DNA from: JAUVXY01 sp964392345
GTDB lineage: Bacteria; Actinomycetota; Humimicrobiia; Humimicrobiales; Humimicrobiaceae
Direction: 5' to 3'
Length of the DNA: 36,419 bases
Assembly (NCBI GenBank): GCA_964392345.1
Contig: CAYMPQ010000011.1
Span: forward strand, 1 to 36,419
In this document: one piece after another, positions 32,164-36,419 of the stretch
Layout: every line of letters begins with the position of its first letter
Numbering within the stretch: position 1 is the stretch's first letter
Translations under genes and position numbers: made by a program
The notes under the pieces: model-generated
Seen by the model: the letters and a program-made list of their open reading frames with translations, nothing else
Databases searched by the model: none
Told to the model about the DNA's origin: nothing

Positions 32164-33210
32164 TTAGAACTGGCTGATAAACCGTATATCATTTTCAAAA
32201 AATAACCTCAGGTCATCTATACCATATTTTAGCATACATATTCTCTCAATACCCATTCCAAACGCATATCCGCTAAACTCTTCTGTGTCATATCCAACAA
32301 AAGAGTAAAGATTTGGGTCAACCATTCCTGCACCTAAAATTTCAAGCCATCCTGAACCAGAACAGACATTGCACCCGCTCCCATTGCAGATGTTGCACGA
32401 AACATCTACCTCAGCACTTGGCTCAGTAAAAGGAAAATAGTGCGGCCTAAACCTTACTTTTCTTTCCTTTCCAAAAACATTATGGGCAAAAGTCTCAAGT
32501 GTCCATTTCAGGTTTCCAAAATTAATATTTTTGTCAATTACCAATCCTTCAATTTGAGTAAACATCGGGGTATGCGATACATCATAATCTCTCCTGTATA
32601 CTTTGCCCGGAACTATTATGTATATGGGTGGTTTATGTTTCTCCATAAATCTTATTTGCACAGGTGAAGTATGCGTTCTAAGCAAAATATTATTTGAAAT
32701 AAAAAAAGTATCATGAAGTGATCTGGCAGGATGATCTACCGGAGTATTTAATGCCTCAAAATTATAGTAATCAGTTTCAACATCCGGCCCCTCTGCAATA
32801 TTAAAACCCAGCCCAATAAAAATTTCCTCAATATCCTCAATTGTCTGTGAAATAATATTTTTACTTCCAGCTCTAACTTTCCTCCCCGGTAGTGTCAAAT
32901 CTATTTTTTCTTCTCTTAACTTTTTATCAAATTCAATACCCTTAAAATATTTCTCCTTATCGCTTATTAATAACTCTATTTCTTTTCTTGCACTATTTGT
33001 TAGCTTCCCTACCACAGGCTTAAGTTCCGTTGAAAAACTGCTGATACTTTTTGCAGTTTTCATTATGAAACTTTTTTTCCCTAAGTATTTTGTTCTTATT
33101 GCATCAAGCTCTTCCAGATTCTTTACAGAGCCTGCTTCCTTGCAAAAATTACTTAACTCTAAATTTAATTTTTGTTCTATGCCATCTACAATTTTTTCTT
33201 TTTCACACAT
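32164..33210 (-). CDS. pheS: phenylalanyl-tRNA synthetase alpha subunit
   Basis: 348 residues. An N-terminal coiled-coil region (about 1-95) is followed by the class II catalytic core: HPARSLHDTFF, LRTHTSPVQIRFME, GKVYRRDYDVSHTPMFTQIEGL, FRPHYFPFTEPSAEVDV and the C-terminal FGMGIERICML. A cysteine-rich insertion (CNICNGSGCNVCSGSGW), common in Gram-positive PheS, is present. It starts 5 bases after the rplT stop, so it belongs to the infC operon. pheT follows after an unusually long 100-base gap that holds only a small CTTTACAGTAAAG inverted repeat and no T-box. Confidence 0.97.
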   Translation of the reverse strand: MCEKEKIVDGIEQKLNLELSNFCKEAGSVKNLEELDAIRTKYLGKKSFIMKTAKSISSFSTELKPVVGKLTNSARKEIELLISDKEKYFKGIEFDKKLREEKIDLTLPGRKVRAGSKNIISQTIEDIEEIFIGLGFNIAEGPDVETDYYNFEALNTPVDHPARSLHDTFFISNNILLRTHTSPVQIRFMEKHKPPIYIIVPGKVYRRDYDVSHTPMFTQIEGLVIDKNINFGNLKWTLETFAHNVFGKERKVRFRPHYFPFTEPSAEVDVSCNICNGSGCNVCSGSGWLEILGAGMVDPNLYSFVGYDTEEFSGYAFGMGIERICMLKYGIDDLRLFFENDIRFISQF

Positions 33211-33215
33211 TATTT

Positions 33216-33572
33216 TTATGATACCTGTTTTTTCGCAACCTCCGTTAATTTTTTGAAAGTTACCGGCTCATTAACAGCAATTTCTGACAGCATCTTCCTG
33301 TTTATTTCAACATTTGCTTTCTTTAAACCATTTATAAATTCATTGTAAGAAAGCCCATTAGACCTTGAAGCTGCATTTATTCTTGCTATCCATAATCTTC
33401 TAAAATTTCTTTTTTTATTTTTTCTATCTCTGTATGCATAGCTTAAGGATTTCATTGCTTGTTCTTTAGCAATTCTAAAACTTCTGCTTCTGGTACCGCT
33501 ATAACCTTTTGCGCCTTTTAAAATTTTTTTATGTCTTCTTCTCTTTGTTATGCCTTTTTTAATTCTTGTCAT
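33216..33572 (-). CDS. rplT: ribosomal protein L20
   Basis: 118 residues, 50S assembly protein L20. The N-terminal basic arm (TRIKKGITKRRRHKKILKGAKGYSG), YAYRDRKNKKRNFRRLWIARINAA and YNEFINGLKKA are standard. It lies 19 bases after rpmI and 5 before pheS. In Bacillota L20 represses its own operon by binding the leader; the leader here has the elements that would allow this. Confidence 0.97.
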   Translation of the reverse strand: MTRIKKGITKRRRHKKILKGAKGYSGTRSRSFRIAKEQAMKSLSYAYRDRKNKKRNFRRLWIARINAASRSNGLSYNEFINGLKKANVEINRKMLSEIAVNEPVTFKKLTEVAKKQVS

Positions 33573-33591
33573 TTGTAATTACACCATCTCC

Positions 33592-33786
33592 TTATTTACA
33601 TAAAAGTCTTTTAACTTTTCTTCTATCGGCAGCTGATACTTCGACACTTTTTTTTAATCTTCTTTTTCTGTCAGCATTCTTTTTTGTAAGTATATGACCT
33701 TTATATGCTTTTACTCTCATAATTTTTTTCCCTCCGGTAACCTTAAATCTTTTGGCAGCCCCTTTATGGGTTTTTATTTTGGGCAT
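33592..33786 (-). CDS. rpmI: ribosomal protein L35
   Basis: 64 residues from the ATG at 33784-33786 (MPKIKTHKGAAKRFK). A GTG two codons upstream (33792) is in frame, but the family start is MPK and GGAAGG lies 10 bases before the ATG. The remainder (TGGKKIMRVKAYKGHILTKK and a basic C-terminus) is typical. It sits between infC and rplT in the universal order. Confidence 0.95.
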   Translation of the reverse strand: MPKIKTHKGAAKRFKVTGGKKIMRVKAYKGHILTKKNADRKRRLKKSVEVSAADRRKVKRLLCK

Positions 33787-33846
33787 TATCACACATCCTT
33801 CCTTATTAATGTAGATATCAATATCTTATCGCGAACCAATGCAAGC

Positions 33847-34350
33847 CTACGGTGGACCAAGCACCGTAATCATATTACGCCCTTCCAATTTTGCCCTCTG
33901 CTCAACCACACACACATCTTTTAGCTCTTCTATAATACTGTTTAACAAGTTTTCACCTATTTCCTTATGAACTATTTCTCTTCCTTTGAACATAATTGTT
34001 ATTTTTACTTTGTTTCCATTTTTCAAAAATTTTTCTATGTGCCTTTTTTTTGTATTAAGATCATTTTTATCAATCTTAGGTCTCAGCTTGATCTCTTTTA
34101 CAACCACTTGTGATTGCTTTTTCCTGTTTTCTTTTTCCGCTATCTCTAATTTATACTTATATTTTCCATAATCCATAATTTTACAAACTGGCGGATTTGC
34201 ATTTGGTGCAATTTCTACCAAATCAAGGTTTGCTTCATAAGCCATGGAAACAGCTTTTTCTGTTTCTACTATTCCGATTTGCTCACCACTATCGGAAATT
34301 AGCCTAACTTTTGGCACCCTAATCTGTTCGTTTATTCTAACTCTTTTAAT
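33847..34350 (-). CDS. infC: translation initiation factor IF-3, ATT start
   Basis: 167 residues from ATT at 34348-34350. IF-3 prevents premature subunit joining and rejects non-standard start codons. The N-domain carries RVRINEQIRVPKVRLISDSGEQIGI and LDLVEIAPNANPPVCKIMDYGKYKY; the C-domain has KEIKLRPKIDKNDL and KVKITIMFKGREI. The first conventional start, GTG 34317, would cut off the conserved RINEQIR segment, which is in frame upstream. The frame is closed by TGA at 34360-34362, leaving ATT ATT AAA AGA as the likely start region with GAGGG upstream. E. coli infC also begins ATT-AAA, which lets IF-3 repress its own translation. ATT 34351-34353 is the alternative. Confidence 0.93.
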   Translation of the reverse strand: MKRVRINEQIRVPKVRLISDSGEQIGIVETEKAVSMAYEANLDLVEIAPNANPPVCKIMDYGKYKYKLEIAEKENRKKQSQVVVKEIKLRPKIDKNDLNTKKRHIEKFLKNGNKVKITIMFKGREIVHKEIGENLLNSIIEELKDVCVVEQRAKLEGRNMITVLGPP

Positions 34351-34387
34351 AATAAACCCTCACCCTCTCATGATTACATTTAACCAT

Positions 34388-34423
34388 AAAAAAATAGGTA
34401 GTATAAACCATCTACCTATTTTT
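34388..34423 (-). terminator. intrinsic terminator in the infC leader
   Basis: A 10-bp stem, AAATAGGTAG with CTACCTATTT, has a 10-base loop and a run of seven T on the minus strand. It lies 38 bases before the infC start, where an attenuator is expected; it would also end read-through from the radical SAM gene. Confidence 0.8.
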
Positions 34424-34484
34424 AACTTATTAACCAAATTAGCAGGACTCGTGTCCGCTATTTGGTGAGAAATAGACGATTTCT
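34388..34484 (-). promoter_or_regulatory. structured infC leader, L20-leader-like attenuation element
   Basis: Three hairpins precede infC on the minus strand. The first is AGAAAT/ATTTCT (34468-34484). The second is longer: ACCAAAT...ATTTGGT enclosing AGC/GCT and GGAC-ACGA-GTCC (34433-34466). The third is the terminator hairpin (34388-34421). Bacillota infC-rpmI-rplT operons use an L20-binding leader followed by a terminator, and this layout matches. Which hairpin would mimic the 23S L20 site was not modelled. It might alternatively just end transcription of the upstream radical SAM gene. Confidence 0.55.
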
Positions 34485-34565
34485 ACTTTTATTTTTATAT
34501 CTGACAAATTGTCTCTAATTAAATTTTTCCTTTTTTATTGCTTAAATCTTAATGAATTATACTAA

Positions 34566-34594
34566 CTTATGTTTTTTTTGTCTATATTTGCCAA
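34566..34594 (-). promoter_or_regulatory. candidate promoter of the infC operon
   Basis: TTGGCA (34589-34594, five of six matches) and CATAAG (34566-34571, four of six) are 17 bases apart on the minus strand, just after the radical SAM stop. Transcription would start near 34559 and give a leader of about 210 bases containing the hairpins and terminator. Confidence 0.4.
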
Positions 34595-34604
34595 TATATA
34601 ATTT

Positions 34605-35951
34605 TTATCCTGTTTTTTCTTCCCCACTTTCTTTTGGTAAATATTCTTCTTCCCATGCTTTATCAGCTATTACCTTGTACTTGTCTGCATAGTCATCCAG
34701 TTCTTTCGCAAGACTTGTAACAATTGTTTCAGCACCATCATGCGTGGGGTACGCACCTGTTTCTGCAACAATATCCCTTAAAACATGCGGATTGTCAATT
34801 ATACTGCACGGTCTAAGATGATTTTCAGTAAATGGCTGTCTTTTTCTAAATCCCTTAAAGAAATCAGATGTCAAAACATCAATAAGACTTTTTTCTTTGA
34901 TATTATCTGCAGCAAAATGTACAAATACGCATGGTTCCACATCACCATTTACATTTATATGAAGATAATTTTTACCACCAGCCATGCACCCGTTTACAAG
35001 CGGGCCATCATTCCAAAAATCAGCAACTACTATATTTTTAGTCTTCCTTATCTCTAATATTCTTTTTCTCCTGTAATCTCTTTGCTCAGGCGTGGGCATT
35101 AATTCTAAGTTTGGCTCTCTTCCGATAGGAATATAATTAAAATACCAGCCTACAAAAGCGCCTTTTTCTATAAACAAATCTATAAATTCATCACTTACTA
35201 TAGTTTCATTGTTTTGCCGTGTAGCAGTTACTGAAAAACCAAAAAGAACTCCGTTTTTTTTCAGTGCGTCCATGGCACTCATTATTTTTCCCCAGCTGCC
35301 TTCCCCTCTCCTCTTTTCGGTTTCTTCCTTAAAACCTTCTATACTGATGCATGGAACAGCATTTCCGCATTCAGCAAGTTTTTTAGCAAATTCATCATCA
35401 ATTAATGTCCCATTTGTATAGATCTGGAAAAAAGAATCATTGTGCCTTTCTAAAAAATCAAAAAGTTGCGGCCATACAGTTGGCTCCCCGCCTGTTATTA
35501 CAAAGAAGTGAAGTCCTATATCATTTGCTTCATCAATTATTCTGTTGCAAACATCGTACGGCAGGTCGTCTTTCTTGCTGTACTGCCATGCGTAACAGCC
35601 ATAACACTTTAAATTGCATTTCATAGTAGGGCTTATCACTAAATGATTTGGAGGATTAAAACCATATTTCTTGGCAAATGCGAGTCTTTTGGGCTGACCC
35701 TGTATCATAGCATTGTTAATTAAATTCATTGCTATCTTTTCCGTAACATTTGGAGACAGATCTTTGGCTGCTTTCTTTAAGCCTATGAGAAGATTTTCCA
35801 AAAAATCTCTTTCCTCTTTCTTTTCCAACTTGTATACTCTGCCCTTTATCAGTGAAAGCCACCTTTCGTCTGATATCTTAGGGAGCACCTTAATCGCACC
35901 CTTAATAGCTGTCCTGGTTGCACGCAACCTCATCTTTTCTTTTAATGTCAT
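34605..35951 (-). CDS. radical SAM protein with SPASM-like C-terminal region
   Basis: 448 residues. A basic N-terminal region (about 1-100) precedes the radical SAM core: PTMKCNLKCYGCYAW gives the CxxxCxxC motif that holds the 4Fe-4S cluster, FFVITGGEPTVWP is the SAM-binding GGE motif, and YTNGTLID and ISIEG follow. The C-terminal part has further cysteines (NGCMAGG, DVEPCVFVHFA, LRPCSIIDN), with the GDVEPC arrangement typical of SPASM auxiliary-cluster domains. Such proteins modify peptides or small molecules. I do not recognise the substrate, and no short precursor peptide is visible next to it. It is followed by the infC promoter and preceded by the transposase remnant. Starts at ATG with AAGGAG-like sequence (GGAGCTTG) upstream. 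Confidence 0.85.
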   Translation of the reverse strand: MTLKEKMRLRATRTAIKGAIKVLPKISDERWLSLIKGRVYKLEKKEERDFLENLLIGLKKAAKDLSPNVTEKIAMNLINNAMIQGQPKRLAFAKKYGFNPPNHLVISPTMKCNLKCYGCYAWQYSKKDDLPYDVCNRIIDEANDIGLHFFVITGGEPTVWPQLFDFLERHNDSFFQIYTNGTLIDDEFAKKLAECGNAVPCISIEGFKEETEKRRGEGSWGKIMSAMDALKKNGVLFGFSVTATRQNNETIVSDEFIDLFIEKGAFVGWYFNYIPIGREPNLELMPTPEQRDYRRKRILEIRKTKNIVVADFWNDGPLVNGCMAGGKNYLHINVNGDVEPCVFVHFAADNIKEKSLIDVLTSDFFKGFRKRQPFTENHLRPCSIIDNPHVLRDIVAETGAYPTHDGAETIVTSLAKELDDYADKYKVIADKAWEEEYLPKESGEEKTG

Positions 35952-36008
35952 TACAAGCTCCTTATCACATTTTTACTAATTTCATTTTGTAAAATACACA
36001 TGCCAAAC

Positions 36009-36419
36009 CTATAATGTACCTGCAACTACTCTAAAAAAATCTTTATTTTTTAAATCATCAACAGACTCCCTTATTTGTTTAACTATTCTCCAGGCTGTTT
36101 TATAAGTTACATCAATTTCCGCTTGAATCTTTGTTGCGTTTATAGATGCCATATTATTTAAAAAAAACCACGTACCGACATATAGCCATTTCCTCAAATC
36201 TGTTGTTGTATTCTCAAATATTGTACCTTTAAATATTGAAAAGCTGTTATTACAATTGTTGCACTGAAAAAATTTTGGATTATGCAGCCTTCTGGAAACT
36301 CTGTCAGACCCGCAATGATTGCATACTATTTTACCATCGTATCGTATGCCAATGTAAAGATTTATAATATCAGTCTCGCTTGGAAACTTTTTTATAAAAT
36401 CAAAAAAATTAATTTTTAT
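36009..36419 (-). pseudogene. IS1595-family transposase, N-terminal fragment (runs off window)
   Basis: The frame is open from the window edge to TAG at 36009-36011, about 136 codons. It encodes a zinc ribbon (VCNHCGSDRV ... FFQCNNCNNSFS), GTIFENTTTDLRKWLY, and a helix-turn-helix ending DVTYKTAWRIVKQIRES. This is the N-terminal region of IS1595/ISXO2-type transposases. Full proteins continue with a catalytic DDE domain of about 150 residues; here translation stops soon after the helix-turn-helix (KNKDFFRVVAGTL, then stop), so the catalytic part is gone. The start lies outside or right at the edge. No terminal inverted repeat was identified. It marks a past insertion beside the radical SAM gene. 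Confidence 0.75.

Overview
The window is an AT-rich bacterial chromosome segment, mostly housekeeping genes. It carries one very long co-oriented block on the minus strand (about 26.1 kb down to 0.5 kb), a short divergent plus-strand operon, a second minus-strand ribosomal/tRNA-synthetase operon, and accessory genes at both edges. Gene order is the main taxonomic clue. In transcription order, yebC-ruvC-ruvA-ruvB-queA-tgt-yajC-secD-secF-recJ-rel-MBL hydrolase-hisS-aspS-(6S-like RNA)-alaS-ruvX-mltG-trmR-trhP closely follows the order in Bacillota. pdxS-pdxT directly ahead of yebC, and rel-MBL-hisS-aspS-alaS-ruvX-mltG, are also familiar from Actinomycetota. I infer a low-GC lineage of Gram-positive descent, possibly a deep uncultured one, and cannot place it further from sequence alone.

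Left edge (1-462): the end of a BrnT-like toxin gene overlapping a small antitoxin gene. 512-26095, minus strand, read from high to low coordinates: lemA and htpX (membrane quality control); pdxS/pdxT (vitamin B6); yebC; ruvC/ruvA/ruvB (Holliday junction processing); queA and tgt (queuosine); yajC/secD/secF (protein export); recJ; rel ((p)ppGpp); an MBL-fold hydrolase; hisS and aspS; a structured RNA that looks like 6S RNA; alaS; ruvX; mltG; and trmR/trhP, which together make the 5-methoxyuridine wobble base.

26253-29651, plus strand: an EF-G-like translational GTPase translationally coupled to a membrane-anchored protein with an Ig-like and a CBM9/DOMON-like region. The promoter of this pair has a perfect 18-bp palindrome in its spacer. 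29655-34594, minus strand: infC-rpmI-rplT-pheS-pheT, led by a structured leader with an intrinsic terminator that resembles L20 autoregulation. Right edge: a radical SAM/SPASM-like protein and a truncated IS1595-type transposase reading in from the edge.

The most noteworthy items are: the 6S-like RNA with a matching promoter; apparent ATT start codons for both infC (classical) and ruvB (unusual); the palindromic operator candidate; a YajC with an extra lipoprotein-like signal; an internal repeat expansion in SecD; and a possible near-leaderless rel transcript. No tRNA, rRNA, CRISPR array, T-box or riboswitch was recognised. No gene-free stretch exceeds about 310 bases; the longest (6589-6894) holds the 6S-like RNA.
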